54,003 nt of DNA from Algoriphagus alkaliphilus (GCF_900103735.1 NZ_FMXE01000034.1:1-54003), one strand, 5' to 3'. Shown: positions 35,523-45,174, counted from the first letter of the stretch. Notes: generated by a model not told the origin, from the sequence alone. Made by a program: numbers and translations.

Positions 35523-38012
35523 ATGGCAATCAAAAAATCTGAATTATACAGTTCCCTTTGGGCAAGTTGTGATGAGCTGAGAGGCGGAATGGACCCAAGT
35601 CAATACAAGGATTATATTCTTGTATTGTTGTTTGTAAAATATGTGAGTGACAAATATGCCAATGACCCTGATGCGATTATTGAAATACCTCAAGGTGGAA
35701 GTTTCAAGGATATGCAAGCCTTAAAAGGCAACAAGGATATTGGCAACCAAATCAACATTATCATAGGTGAATTGGCGAAGGCCAACGACCTGAAAGGCGT
35801 GATAGATGTAGCCGATTTTGCAGACGATGATAAATTGGGCAAGGGTAAAGAAATGGTGGACAAACTCACCAACCTGATTGCCATTTTTGAAAATCCTGCA
35901 CTTGATTTTTCTAAAAACCGCGCAGGTGGCGATGATATTCTGGGCGATGCCTTTGAATATTTGATGAAAAACTTTGCTACCGAAAGCGGCAAGAGTAAAG
36001 GTCAATTCTATACGCCAAGTGAAGTAAGCCGGGTAATGGCTAAAGTGCTGAGTATTCACGATGCTACCAACAAAACCACCTTTTATGACCCGACATGCGG
36101 CTCCGGATCTTTGCTCTTGAAAGCATTGGACGAGGCTGATGGCAAAGGCACTATATACGGACAGGAGAAAGATGTGGCAACGGCTGCACTTGCCCGGATG
36201 AACATGATATTGCATGGACAGGAAGCGATTGAAATCCACCGCGGACAAAGCACCCTTTCCGATCCCTTTTTTAAAGACAGCAACGGCTATCTCAAAACTT
36301 TCGACTTTGTGGTGGCCAATCCTCCTTTCTCATCCGTAAACTGGGCTTCTGGTTTTAATCCCCAAGACGACCTATATGGCCGCTTTGAAAAGGATGAAAT
36401 TGAAAGTGCCAAAACCGGTAAAGCATCTTATAAAACACCACCAGACAAAAACGGTGATTATGCATTTCTACTCCACATTCTCAAATCATTAAAAAGCACA
36501 GGCAAAGGGGCTTGTATATTGCCGCATGGTGTGTTGTTCAGAGGCAATGCCGAGGCTGAAATCCGCAAGAGCCTGATTTTGCGTGGTTATATCAAAGGGA
36601 TTATCGGCTTACCCGCTAACTTGTTTTATGGTACGGGCATCCCTGCTTGTATCATAGTTTTAGACAAAGAGGGAGCTAGTGAGCGCAAACATATCTTTTT
36701 GGTGGATGCAAGCAAGGGCTTCATCAAAGACGGTAACAAAAACCGCCTGCGTGAACAGGACATTCACAAGATTGTGGATGTTTTTAATAAACAGATTGAA
36801 TTGCCCAAGTTTAGCAGACTGGTACCTGTGGATGAAATCAGTGACCCAAAAAATGATTTCAACCTGAATATTCCCCGATACATAGACAGCCAGGAATCGG
36901 AAGACATCCAAGATATTGAAGCGCATTTATTGGGCGATATTCCCAATGCGGATATTGATGCTTTGGAAGAATATTGGAACGTTTATCCCAACCTACGCAA
37001 ACAACTCTTTAAAGATGGCCGCCAAAACTATTCGCAACTTACGGTCGAACCGGCACAGGTAAAAAGCGAGATCTTTCAGCACCCCGAATTTGTGGCATTT
37101 AGCCAAGAAATGGATGCTTTGTTTGAAGGCTGGAAAACCAAGAATACCCAATTTTTAAAAACTTTAACCCCCATGGCTAGTGGAGGGCAAAAACCAAAGC
37201 AAACCATATATCGGATTTCCGAAGATGTGCTGGCGACCTACACTGGCAAAGCCCTGATGGACAAATACGATGTGTATCAGCATTTGATGAATTATTGGAA
37301 TGAAGTCATGCAGGACGATTGCTATCTGATAGCGGTGGATGGGTGGAAAGCAGAACTGAGCATCATCAAACAAACCAAATCGGCTACGGTGTGGGATTGC
37401 GATTTGGCACCAAAAACCTTGGTGATAGACCGCTACTTCCAAGCTGAAAAAAAGGCAATTGAAAAATTGGAAGCCGACAAAGAAACCATTGCTACCCAAC
37501 TGACTGAATTAGAGGAGGAGCATTCAACGGAGGATGGATACTTTGCGGATCTGGATAAAGTGAACAAAGCCAATGTGCAAAAGAGATTAAAGGAACTCTT
37601 GGCAAATAAGCCAAAATCCAAAAAACCTACTTATCTGATCGCAGCTGAACCGGAAGCTTCCTATGGCGAACAGGCAATTCTAGAACAGTACCTAGAGCTG
37701 GTAGAAACCCAAGCCGAAATCAACAAAAAAATAAAAGAGGCTATCATCGACTTGGATATAAAAGTGATAGAACGCTACAAAACACTCACCGAAACCGAGA
37801 TCAAACAACTTGTGGTGGATGATAAATGGATGGCAAGCATAGAACGAAGTGTAAAGACCGAAATGGAACGCATCAGCCAACGCCTAACCCAACGCATCAA
37901 AGAACTGGCAGAGCGATACGAAACACCGCTACCTAAGCAAACCACCGATGTAGCCAAACTGGAAGAAAAAGTAAACGCTCACCTTGAAAAAATGGGATTT
38001 GTATGGGGTTAA
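35523..38012 (+). CDS. hsdM: Type I restriction-modification DNA methyltransferase subunit (HsdM), long form
   Basis: This 829-residue N6-adenine methyltransferase works with HsdS and HsdR. The N-terminal helical HsdM domain (SELYSSLWASCDELRGGMDP), the SAM-binding motif I FYDPTCGSGSLLLKA (about 187-201) and the catalytic motif IV NPPF (about 265-268, in DFVVANPPFSS) are intact. The usual protein ends near residue 500; here some 330 extra residues follow, rich in Glu, Lys and Leu and predicted coiled coil (KAIEKLEADKETIATQLTEL and others). The long form is known in this phylum. It is the first gene of the operon, and its end overlaps the DUF1016 gene by 10 bp. Confidence 0.93.
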   Translation: MAIKKSELYSSLWASCDELRGGMDPSQYKDYILVLLFVKYVSDKYANDPDAIIEIPQGGSFKDMQALKGNKDIGNQINIIIGELAKANDLKGVIDVADFADDDKLGKGKEMVDKLTNLIAIFENPALDFSKNRAGGDDILGDAFEYLMKNFATESGKSKGQFYTPSEVSRVMAKVLSIHDATNKTTFYDPTCGSGSLLLKALDEADGKGTIYGQEKDVATAALARMNMILHGQEAIEIHRGQSTLSDPFFKDSNGYLKTFDFVVANPPFSSVNWASGFNPQDDLYGRFEKDEIESAKTGKASYKTPPDKNGDYAFLLHILKSLKSTGKGACILPHGVLFRGNAEAEIRKSLILRGYIKGIIGLPANLFYGTGIPACIIVLDKEGASERKHIFLVDASKGFIKDGNKNRLREQDIHKIVDVFNKQIELPKFSRLVPVDEISDPKNDFNLNIPRYIDSQESEDIQDIEAHLLGDIPNADIDALEEYWNVYPNLRKQLFKDGRQNYSQLTVEPAQVKSEIFQHPEFVAFSQEMDALFEGWKTKNTQFLKTLTPMASGGQKPKQTIYRISEDVLATYTGKALMDKYDVYQHLMNYWNEVMQDDCYLIAVDGWKAELSIIKQTKSATVWDCDLAPKTLVIDRYFQAEKKAIEKLEADKETIATQLTELEEEHSTEDGYFADLDKVNKANVQKRLKELLANKPKSKKPTYLIAAEPEASYGEQAILEQYLELVETQAEINKKIKEAIIDLDIKVIERYKTLTETEIKQLVVDDKWMASIERSVKTEMERISQRLTQRIKELAERYETPLPKQTTDVAKLEEKVNAHLEKMGFVWG

Positions 38013-39052
38013 ATAAATTTCAAAATCAGTTATTCGATGATATAGCTCGACTTATTGAAGAAGCAAGAACTTTTGTTGCAAACACAAGTAATACAACTAT
38101 TACGCTTTTGTATTGGAAAATTGGCAATCGTATCAATAACGATTTTCTTGATAACCAACGAGCAGAATACGGAAAACAGATTGTGTCGCAACTGGCGACA
38201 AAATTGCAGGCGCAATATGGAAAACGTGGATTTCAGGAAAGAAACATCAGAAGAATGATGCAGTTTGCCGAATTATTTCCTGATTTTCAGATTGTGTCGC
38301 AGGCTGCGACCAAATTGAGCTGGTCGCATTTCATAGAGCTTTTATCACTGAAAGAGGAAATTAAAAGGGATTTTTACCTTACAATGGCGCTGAACGAAGC
38401 CTGGGGCAGAGATACGCTAAGAGGTAGAATAGATGGAATGTTGTATGAGCGTACAATCATAAGTGGCAAGCCAGACGAGGTCATCAAAACAGAACTTGCC
38501 AATATGCAACAAGGTGAAAACCTTTCACCTGATTTGATATTCAAAAGTCCTTACTTTTTAGACTTCACGGGTTTAAAAGGAATGTACAGCGAGAAAAATC
38601 TCGAAGACAGCCTGATTGTTTCGATTGAGCAGTTTATTATGGAGCTAGGTGTGGGTTTTACCTTTGTAGAACGCCAAAAACGAATGATTATAGACGGAGA
38701 AGATTTTTATCTAGACCTGCTTTTTTACCACCGCAAATTGAAACGGCTCATTGCCATTGAACTAAAATTGGGCAAATTTAAAGCTGCCTACAAAGGACAA
38801 ATGGAACTCTACCTGCGTTGGCTCGATAAATTCGAAAAACAAGCAAGCGAAGAAACACCACTTGGTCTAATCCTTTGTGCCGAAGGCGGACACGAACAAA
38901 TAGAATTATTACAACTCGAAAACGCGGGCATAAAAGTAGCTGAATACCTGACCGAGCTACCCGACCGCCAATTGCTTAAAGATAAACTCCATAAAGAACT
39001 GGAACTCAAAAGGCAATTGTTTGACAATAGAATGGAGGGCGAAAATGAGTAA
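38003..39052 (+). CDS. PDDEXK nuclease-domain protein, DUF1016 (YhcG) family
   Basis: This is a 349-residue protein. The N-terminal DUF1016 region binds or positions DNA (ITLLYWKIGNRINNDFL, GFQERNIRRMMQFAELFPD). The C-terminal domain has the PD-(D/E)xK nuclease core: Asp in DFYLDLLFYHRKL (about 237), then IAIELKLGKFKAAYKGQM with the E-x-K pair. It sits inside the hsd operon, overlapping hsdM by 10 bp and hsdS by 8 bp, so its amount is tied to the restriction enzyme. The family often accompanies type I systems; an accessory nuclease role is likely but not established. Confidence 0.9.
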   Translation: MGLNKFQNQLFDDIARLIEEARTFVANTSNTTITLLYWKIGNRINNDFLDNQRAEYGKQIVSQLATKLQAQYGKRGFQERNIRRMMQFAELFPDFQIVSQAATKLSWSHFIELLSLKEEIKRDFYLTMALNEAWGRDTLRGRIDGMLYERTIISGKPDEVIKTELANMQQGENLSPDLIFKSPYFLDFTGLKGMYSEKNLEDSLIVSIEQFIMELGVGFTFVERQKRMIIDGEDFYLDLLFYHRKLKRLIAIELKLGKFKAAYKGQMELYLRWLDKFEKQASEETPLGLILCAEGGHEQIELLQLENAGIKVAEYLTELPDRQLLKDKLHKELELKRQLFDNRMEGENE

Positions 39053-40163
39053 TACGGCATACAAACAAACCGAAGTAGGGTTAATTCCAAGTGATTGGGA
39101 GGTGAAGGAGTTTGGAGAAATTTGTTGTCCTTCAAAAGCAAGAATAAATCCTGTTACTTCTAGTGAAATCTATAAGTGTATTGAGTTAGAACATTTGTCA
39201 CAAGGTTCTGGGATATTGCTTGGCTTTGCCAATTCACAGGATTTAAAAAGTCAAAAATCAATTTTTGAAAAAGGTGATGTTCTTTTTGGTAAACTAAGAC
39301 CCTATCTTAGAAAATATTTGCTTGCTGATTTTGATGGTGTTTGTACAACTGAAATTTGGGTTTTGAAATCAGAAAAGGAAACTTCAAATAAATTTCTTTA
39401 TCAATTAGTTCAAAGCGATAAAATCATTGAAGCTGCAAATTTATCAACTGGCACCAAAATGCCAAGAGCAGAATGGAAGACTGTTTCAGAAACTAAAATT
39501 CCTATTCCCACCAAAGCCGAACAAACCGCTATAGCCACCGCCCTATCCGATGCCGATGCCTTGATTACTGGTTTAGAAAAACTCATTGCCAAAAAACGCA
39601 ACATCAAGCAAGGGGCAATGCAAAAACTGCTGCAACCTACAGCCGGTTGGGAAGTGAAGAAGTTGGGGGAGATTTGTGAAAATATTGGTTCTGGAAAATC
39701 TAATACACAATCAAAAGAGGGGAAATACCCTACTTTTGGTTCAACTGGAATTATTGGTTGGTGTAACACTTTTGACTATTCTGGACATAGGATTTTAGTT
39801 GCGAGAGTTGGGGCAAATGCTGGAACTGTAAATATTGTTAATGGAAACTATTGCGTTTCTGATAATACAATAATGATTTCCTTAAAACCTAAAATTGACT
39901 TAAATTTCATTTTTAGTTTTTTAATTCTTTTCCAACTTAATAAACTTGTATTTGGTTCTGGTCAACCACTTATTACAGGCGGACAATTAAGAAACATTGA
40001 AATCCCCATCCCAAAGTCTATAGAAGAACAAACCCATATCGCCACCATTCTTTCGGATATGGATGTCGAGATCAATGCCTTAGAAACCAAATTGGAGAAA
40101 TACAAAAAGGTAAAATTGGGGATGATGCAGAATTTATTAACGGGGAGGATAAGGTTGGTGTAA
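39045..40163 (+). CDS. hsdS: Type I restriction-modification specificity subunit (HsdS)
   Basis: This is a 372-residue DNA-recognition subunit. The start is at ATG 39045 (MSNTAYKQTEVGLIPSDWEV), overlapping the DUF1016 stop (ATGAGTAA). Two target-recognition domains (about 5-160 and 200-330) are each followed by the conserved helical spacer: AEQTAIATALSDADALITGL and EEQTHIATILSDMDVEINAL. The repeat design with two distinct recognition domains is normal and indicates a bipartite DNA target. Both halves look intact; there is no sign of a second, silent hsdS for phase variation in the window. Confidence 0.92.
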   Translation: MSNTAYKQTEVGLIPSDWEVKEFGEICCPSKARINPVTSSEIYKCIELEHLSQGSGILLGFANSQDLKSQKSIFEKGDVLFGKLRPYLRKYLLADFDGVCTTEIWVLKSEKETSNKFLYQLVQSDKIIEAANLSTGTKMPRAEWKTVSETKIPIPTKAEQTAIATALSDADALITGLEKLIAKKRNIKQGAMQKLLQPTAGWEVKKLGEICENIGSGKSNTQSKEGKYPTFGSTGIIGWCNTFDYSGHRILVARVGANAGTVNIVNGNYCVSDNTIMISLKPKIDLNFIFSFLILFQLNKLVFGSGQPLITGGQLRNIEIPIPKSIEEQTHIATILSDMDVEINALETKLEKYKKVKLGMMQNLLTGRIRLV

Positions 40164-40164
40164 T

Positions 40165-40767
40165 ATGGCAATATTTCAAAACAAATACCGCAACGAATCC
40201 GCAAGGGCACAATGGTGGGATTATGCCAATGATGGCATTTATTTTATTACCATCTGCACCGCTGGCCGTGAATGGTTATTCGGTGAAATTTCGAACAATG
40301 AAATGCATTTGTCGCCCATTGGCGAAATGGTGTATCAGGAATGGAATATTTCATTTGATATGCGTGCCGAATTGTTTTGCGACACATTTGTAATAATGCC
40401 AAACCATATACACGCCATAATGCGAATTGATAATGGCATTGTAGGGACGCACGGTATTGTAGGGACGCACGGTATTGTAGTAGGGACGCACGGCCGTGCG
40501 TCCCTACGTCCAACGCCACCACCCACCAATACCGGTGTTGCCTATCGTTCATCAAAATCAATTTCATCATTTGTTGCGGGGTTTAAATCGGCCGCCACAA
40601 AACGGATAAATGAATACCGCAATTCTCCAAAAATGTCTGTTTGGCAAACGCGTTTTCACGACCACATTATTCGCAATGATGCGGAATACCAACGAATTTA
40701 TAATTATATCGAAACCAATATTGAAAATTGGGGAAAAGATAAATTTTTTAACAACGAAGAACTATGA
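40165..40767 (+). CDS. REP-associated tyrosine transposase-like protein (Y1_Tnp/RAYT)
   Basis: This is a 200-residue HUH-type single-strand transposase of the REP-associated group. Visible are the N-terminal GIYFITICTAGREWLFG, the HUH metal motif MPNHIHAI (about 77-84), WQTRFHDHIIRNDAEY, and the C-terminal YNYIETNIENW with the likely catalytic Tyr. It sits between hsdS (1-nt gap) and hsdR (ATGA overlap), as a true member of the operon. Residues about 91-115 (GIVGTHGIVGTHGIVVGTHG) come from three in-frame copies of a REP-like sequence ending in a perfect 28-bp palindrome, unlike the usual RAYT core. Whether the enzyme stays active is unknown. Confidence 0.88.
   Translation: MAIFQNKYRNESARAQWWDYANDGIYFITICTAGREWLFGEISNNEMHLSPIGEMVYQEWNISFDMRAELFCDTFVIMPNHIHAIMRIDNGIVGTHGIVGTHGIVVGTHGRASLRPTPPPTNTGVAYRSSKSISSFVAGFKSAATKRINEYRNSPKMSVWQTRFHDHIIRNDAEYQRIYNYIETNIENWGKDKFFNNEEL
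40438..40507. repeat. REP-like direct repeats and 28-bp palindrome inside the transposase gene
   Basis: Two perfect copies of the 18-mer ATTGTAGGGACGCACGGT (40438-40455, 40456-40473) and a third, variant copy lead into a perfect 28-bp inverted repeat at 40480-40507 (arm GTAGGGACGCACGG). All insertions keep the reading frame. The palindrome is of the type that REP-associated transposases act on. Confidence 0.85.
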
Positions 40768-43700
40768 GCAAAGTAGGACAGATAGAGCGTGCCACTCAAA
40801 ACCGTATCGTAAAGCTTTTTCAGGAAGTTTTACAGTATCGGTATTTGGGCAATTGGGAAAAAGAAGAAGAAAACAGCAATGTGGATGAAGCTTTGTTGAC
40901 CGCCTTCTTAACCAAGCAAGGGCACAGTCTGTCACTTATCAACAAAGTTCTTTTTGAGTTAAAAAAAACCGTTACCATCAACACAAGCGATGACCTGTAC
41001 CAAGCCAACAAAAATGTCTATGCAGCTTTACGGTATGGCATCAATGTAAAGGAAGAAACGGGACAAAATAAACAGACTCTCTACCTGATAGATTGGAAAA
41101 ACCCAGAGGAAAATGACTTTGCTATTGCAGAAGAAGTAACCATCAGAGGACAACACAGTAAGAGACCCGATATTGTAATTTACCTCAATGGAATAGCCAT
41201 TGGAGTATTGGAACTGAAACGGAGCACAGTTTCAGTTTCCGAAGGCATCCGCCAAAACAACGACAACCAAAAACACCTGTTTATCAAACCTTTTTACACC
41301 ACTATTCAATTGGTAATGGCAGGGCAGGATGTGGAAGGATTGCGTTATGCAGCCATTGATACTTCCGAAAAGTATTATTTGAAATGGAAAGAAGTCAGTG
41401 AAGAGTTTAACCGGAATGACACCTATCTTTTGGAACTTACCAGACCCATCAGAGAGCAATCCGACAAAGCAGATAATCTGCTCGATAAGCATGTGATTGA
41501 AATGTTGGGAAAAGAACGATTGCTCGAAATCCTTCATGACTTTGTGGTCTATGACCGAGGTCAAAAGAAATTTTGCAGGCCCAACCAATACTTTGGGATA
41601 AAAGCTGCCCAGGAATATATAAGGCAAAAAGAAGGGGGGATCATTTGGCATACCCAGGGAAGTGGTAAAAGCCTGACAATGGTATGGCTGACCAAATGGA
41701 TAAGAGAATACAATCCCAATGCACGGGTGCTTATCATCACTGACCGAGATGAGTTGGACAAACAAATCGAAAAGGTTTTTAAAGGTGTTGGAGAAGATAT
41801 TTTTAGATGTGTACCAAAAGATGGAAAAAGCGGTGGCGCAGTATTAATCGAAAAACTGAACGACACCAAACCTTGGCTGCTGTGTTCACTCATCCACAAA
41901 TTTGGAAACAAGGAAGAAGGTGCTGATAAAACAAAAGACTATGACAGCTATTTGCAAGAATTGAAAAACAGCCTGCCAAAGGATTTTAAGCCCAAGGGAG
42001 ATTTTTATGTGTTCGTAGATGAATGTCACCGATCCCAAAGCGGTGATTTGAATAAAGCTATGCGGGAATTGTTGGGAGAAAAGGCGCTATTTATTGGCTT
42101 TACAGGGACTCCCATCATGCAAGCTGATAAAAAGCAAAGTATAACCATTTTTGGTAAATACATCCATACCTACAAATTTGACGAGGCTGTAAAAGATGGT
42201 GTCGTATTGGATTTACGGTATGAAGCCAGAGACATCGAGCAAAAAATCACTTCTTTGGACAAAATAGACCTTTGGTTCGATAGTAAAACCAAAGGCTTAA
42301 CAGATTTTGCCAAAACCGAACTCAAACAGAAATGGGGCACGATGAAAAAAGTGTTCAGTTCAGTTGGACGGTTACAAAAAATAGTCGCTGATATTTTATT
42401 GGATATGGAAACCCGTGAGCGTCTGCAAAACGGCAGGGGTAATGCAATATTGGTATCGGACAGCATCTATAATGCCTGTCGTTTCTATCAGTTGTTTCAG
42501 GATTCAGGATTTACACGTTGTGCTATTGTGACGTCATTTGCTCCAGCTTACAGTGACATCAAAGGTGAAGGAGAGGGGTACACTGAAAAGTTGATGCAAT
42601 ATGATATTTATCAAAAAATGCTCAATGGCAAAACCACCGAGGACTTTGAAGACGAGGTCAAGAAACGGTTTATTGACGAACCTGCACAAATGAAGTTGCT
42701 GATTGTTGTGGACAAGCTTCTTACAGGTTTTGATGCACCAAGTGCCACATTTCTCTACATTGACAAGAGTATGCGGGACCACGGTTTGTTTCAGGCCATT
42801 TGCCGGGTAAACAGATTGGATGGGGAAGATAAAGATTACGGTTACATCATTGATTACAAGGATTTGTTTGGCAGTTTGGAAAGTGCCTACAAAGATTTTA
42901 CCTCCCTGGCTTTTGAAGATTACGACAAAAAAGATGTAGAAGGCTTGTTGAGCGACCGATTAACCAAAGGCAAAGAACGCCTTGATGATGCGTTGGAAAC
43001 TATCAAAGCCTTGTGCGAACCAGTGGTTCCTCCAAAAGGAACAAAGGAATATATTGCTTATTTCTGTGGCAATCCCCAACTGAAAGAGGATTTAAAAGAT
43101 ACCGAGCCAAAAAGGGTTGCTTTATACAAGGCCGTGATTTCACTAATTCGTGCTTATGCCAATATAGCGGATGAAATGGAAGAAGCAGGCTACAAACCAA
43201 CCGAAATTGAAACCATTAAAAACGATTTAAAGCATTTTGAATCTGTTCGTAAGGAGATTCAATTAGCCAGTGGCGATTGGGTGGATTTGAAGCAATACGA
43301 ACCTGCAATGCGGCATTTAATTGATAACTACATTGCGGCAGAGGAAAGCGAAAAAGTATCTGCTTTTGATGATTTCAGTTTGGTTGAATTACTGGTAAAG
43401 GAGGGCAAAGATGCCTTAGATAAATTGCCAGCCGGCATCAAAAAGAACAAAGAAGCAATGGCGGAAACCATTGAAAACAACCTTCGGAAAGTTATCATTG
43501 AAGAAAGCCCGACCAATCCTATCTACTATGAAAAAATGAGTGCGCTGCTTGACGAACTCATCAAATTAAGAAAAGAGGAAGCAGGGGAATATGAAAAATA
43601 TCTGAAAGAAATACTGGAGCTTGCAGTCAAAATCAAGAAGCCTGAAACAAGCAACGAATATCCTTCTACCATCAACACCCAAGGAAAACGGGCATTGTAT

Positions 43701-43904
43701 GACAATTTGGATAAAGATGAACCATTGACTCTTGTGATGGACAGTGCAGTCATCTATGGCAAACACGATGATTGGGAAGGTACACTTTCAAAAGAAAAAC
43801 ACCTAAAGAACAAAGTTGTAAAGCCGGTTTTGGAAGAGTACAATAAAGTTGAAAAATTAGATCCGATTTTTGAGGTAATCAAACAGCAAAAAGATTACAA
43901 GTAG
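40764..43904 (+). CDS. hsdR: Type I restriction endonuclease subunit R (HsdR)
   Basis: This is a 1,046-residue motor-nuclease subunit. The N-terminal PD-(D/E)xK nuclease is visible (KRPDIVIYLNGIAIGVLELKR, about 132-152). The superfamily 2 translocase follows: Walker A QGSGKSLTM (about 297-305), DECH box (VFVDECHRSQSGD, about 417-429), the TGTP motif (GFTGTP), and motif VI QAICRVNRLDGED (about 677-689). The C-terminal helical region (about 800-1046) should dock to the methyltransferase core. The start ATG overlaps the transposase stop codon (ATGA). All motifs are intact, so restriction is expected to be active. Confidence 0.94.
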   Translation: MSKVGQIERATQNRIVKLFQEVLQYRYLGNWEKEEENSNVDEALLTAFLTKQGHSLSLINKVLFELKKTVTINTSDDLYQANKNVYAALRYGINVKEETGQNKQTLYLIDWKNPEENDFAIAEEVTIRGQHSKRPDIVIYLNGIAIGVLELKRSTVSVSEGIRQNNDNQKHLFIKPFYTTIQLVMAGQDVEGLRYAAIDTSEKYYLKWKEVSEEFNRNDTYLLELTRPIREQSDKADNLLDKHVIEMLGKERLLEILHDFVVYDRGQKKFCRPNQYFGIKAAQEYIRQKEGGIIWHTQGSGKSLTMVWLTKWIREYNPNARVLIITDRDELDKQIEKVFKGVGEDIFRCVPKDGKSGGAVLIEKLNDTKPWLLCSLIHKFGNKEEGADKTKDYDSYLQELKNSLPKDFKPKGDFYVFVDECHRSQSGDLNKAMRELLGEKALFIGFTGTPIMQADKKQSITIFGKYIHTYKFDEAVKDGVVLDLRYEARDIEQKITSLDKIDLWFDSKTKGLTDFAKTELKQKWGTMKKVFSSVGRLQKIVADILLDMETRERLQNGRGNAILVSDSIYNACRFYQLFQDSGFTRCAIVTSFAPAYSDIKGEGEGYTEKLMQYDIYQKMLNGKTTEDFEDEVKKRFIDEPAQMKLLIVVDKLLTGFDAPSATFLYIDKSMRDHGLFQAICRVNRLDGEDKDYGYIIDYKDLFGSLESAYKDFTSLAFEDYDKKDVEGLLSDRLTKGKERLDDALETIKALCEPVVPPKGTKEYIAYFCGNPQLKEDLKDTEPKRVALYKAVISLIRAYANIADEMEEAGYKPTEIETIKNDLKHFESVRKEIQLASGDWVDLKQYEPAMRHLIDNYIAAEESEKVSAFDDFSLVELLVKEGKDALDKLPAGIKKNKEAMAETIENNLRKVIIEESPTNPIYYEKMSALLDELIKLRKEEAGEYEKYLKEILELAVKIKKPETSNEYPSTINTQGKRALYDNLDKDEPLTLVMDSAVIYGKHDDWEGTLSKEKHLKNKVVKPVLEEYNKVEKLDPIFEVIKQQKDYK

Positions 43905-43907
43905 GCA

Positions 43908-44636
43908 ATGGAAGAAGTCAAAGTTTTACAAATCAATTCAAACCTTTCCATTGATGTTGTTAGAAAGGACATCAAGAATATGCATTTGGCTGTGTATCCG
44001 CCGACGGGCAGGGTCCGTATTGCCGCACCATTACGGGTGAATGATGAAGCCGTTAGACTATTTGCGATTTCCAAAATTAGTTGGATAAGAAAGAACCAAC
44101 GAAGCTTTGAATCCCAAGACCGCCAAGTACCAAGACAATTCAAAGAACGTGAAAGCCATTACTTTCAGGGGAAAAGGTATTTGCTGAGAATAATAGAACA
44201 GGAAGCACCGCCCAAGGTGGTGTTTAAAACCAAAACCTATATCGACCTGTACGTAAGACCAAACAGCTCCATCGAGCAACGACAAATCATTATCAATCAA
44301 TGGTATCGTGCTGAATTAAAAAAACTTATTCCACCCATTATTGACAAATGGGAAAAGAAAATGGGCGTTACCGTCGACGACTGGCAAGTAAAGCAAATGA
44401 AAACCAAATGGGGGACCTGCAATATTGAGAAAAAGCGAATTTGGATAAACTTAGAATTGGCTAAGAAACCAATTCTTTGTGTGGAATACATTGTGGTTCA
44501 TGAAATGATCCATCTTTTAGAAAGGAAGCACAATGATCGTTTTTTGTCCTTAATGGAAAAATTTATGCCACAATGGAAATTTTACAAAGAAGAATTAAAC
44601 CGTTTGCCGGTTAGTCATGGGGAATGGTCATACTAA
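43908..44636 (+). CDS. YgjP-like (DUF45/M48-type) metallopeptidase
   Basis: This is a 242-residue zinc peptidase. The catalytic HExxH helix VVHEMIHLLERKHNDRF is at about residues 196-212, preceded by the family block WGTCNIEKKRIWINLELAKKP. It begins 3 nt after hsdR and is a regular companion of type I restriction operons in many bacteria, although the purpose (such as regulated proteolysis of HsdR) is not proved. The N-terminal part (VYPPTGRVRIAAPLRVNDEAVRLF) is typical of the family. It is the last gene of the operon. Confidence 0.88.
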   Translation: MEEVKVLQINSNLSIDVVRKDIKNMHLAVYPPTGRVRIAAPLRVNDEAVRLFAISKISWIRKNQRSFESQDRQVPRQFKERESHYFQGKRYLLRIIEQEAPPKVVFKTKTYIDLYVRPNSSIEQRQIIINQWYRAELKKLIPPIIDKWEKKMGVTVDDWQVKQMKTKWGTCNIEKKRIWINLELAKKPILCVEYIVVHEMIHLLERKHNDRFLSLMEKFMPQWKFYKEELNRLPVSHGEWSY

Positions 44637-45174
44637 AATTATGCAAAACATTTTTGGGTAGCCATTACCCTAGCCGCAAGGAATCCACCCGCCCCGCAGG
44701 GTTTCCAATGACGAAATTGAAAAGAACGGCTACAACCTGAACATTGCAAGATATGTAAGTACATTAAATGGCGAAGTACCAAAAGACTTAACGGACTTAA
44801 AAAAAACTGACTTCAATAAATGACAGTATTAAAGAAAATACGGACAAACACAATGAATACTTGAAGGAGTTGGTGTTGAATCCGATTTAAAATACCAAGT
44901 CTATTTGAAAGCATCCGGAATGCTTTCGGAACCAAAGTCGCAAAAGCCTACATTCAAACCAAAGCTTTGTCAAAGAGCTTGCAAAACCACCGTAAAGACA
45001 GAAATGACAATGAAAAACAAGACGAAATAGGTATACCGAATTTACTACTTTCATTTCCGACGAAGCACCGCCTGTCCTATCTTAACGGGAAAATACCTGC
45101 CTGCGTAAAGCAGTAAACCGTAACATCCTATACAAGCCAGCACCTAGTCGCACACAAGAAATAACATAAATAAC
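44637..45174. other. Region of decayed restriction-modification sequence
   Basis: No intact gene was seen. It contains the C-terminal relic of a second hsdM (separate entry), then short protein-like pieces in shifting frames (KENTDKHNEYLKELV after 44826; RKDRNDNEKQDEIGIPNLL after 44990). It ends in an AT-rich run before the membrane protein gene. Confidence 0.5.
44704..44823 (+). pseudogene. C-terminal fragment of a second HsdM
   Basis: About 39 codons in one frame read SNDEIEKNGYNLNIARYVST followed by LNGEVPKDLTDLKKTDFNK and a stop. The block DEIEKNGYNLNIARYV is the conserved C-terminal motif of HsdM proteins (NDFNLNIPRYI is the same region in the intact copy here). No upstream methyltransferase motifs remain. 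Confidence 0.65.

Noticed and set aside
40438..40507. CRISPR-like array
   Set aside because: The repeats are 18 bp, directly adjacent, in frame within a transposase gene and without spacers.
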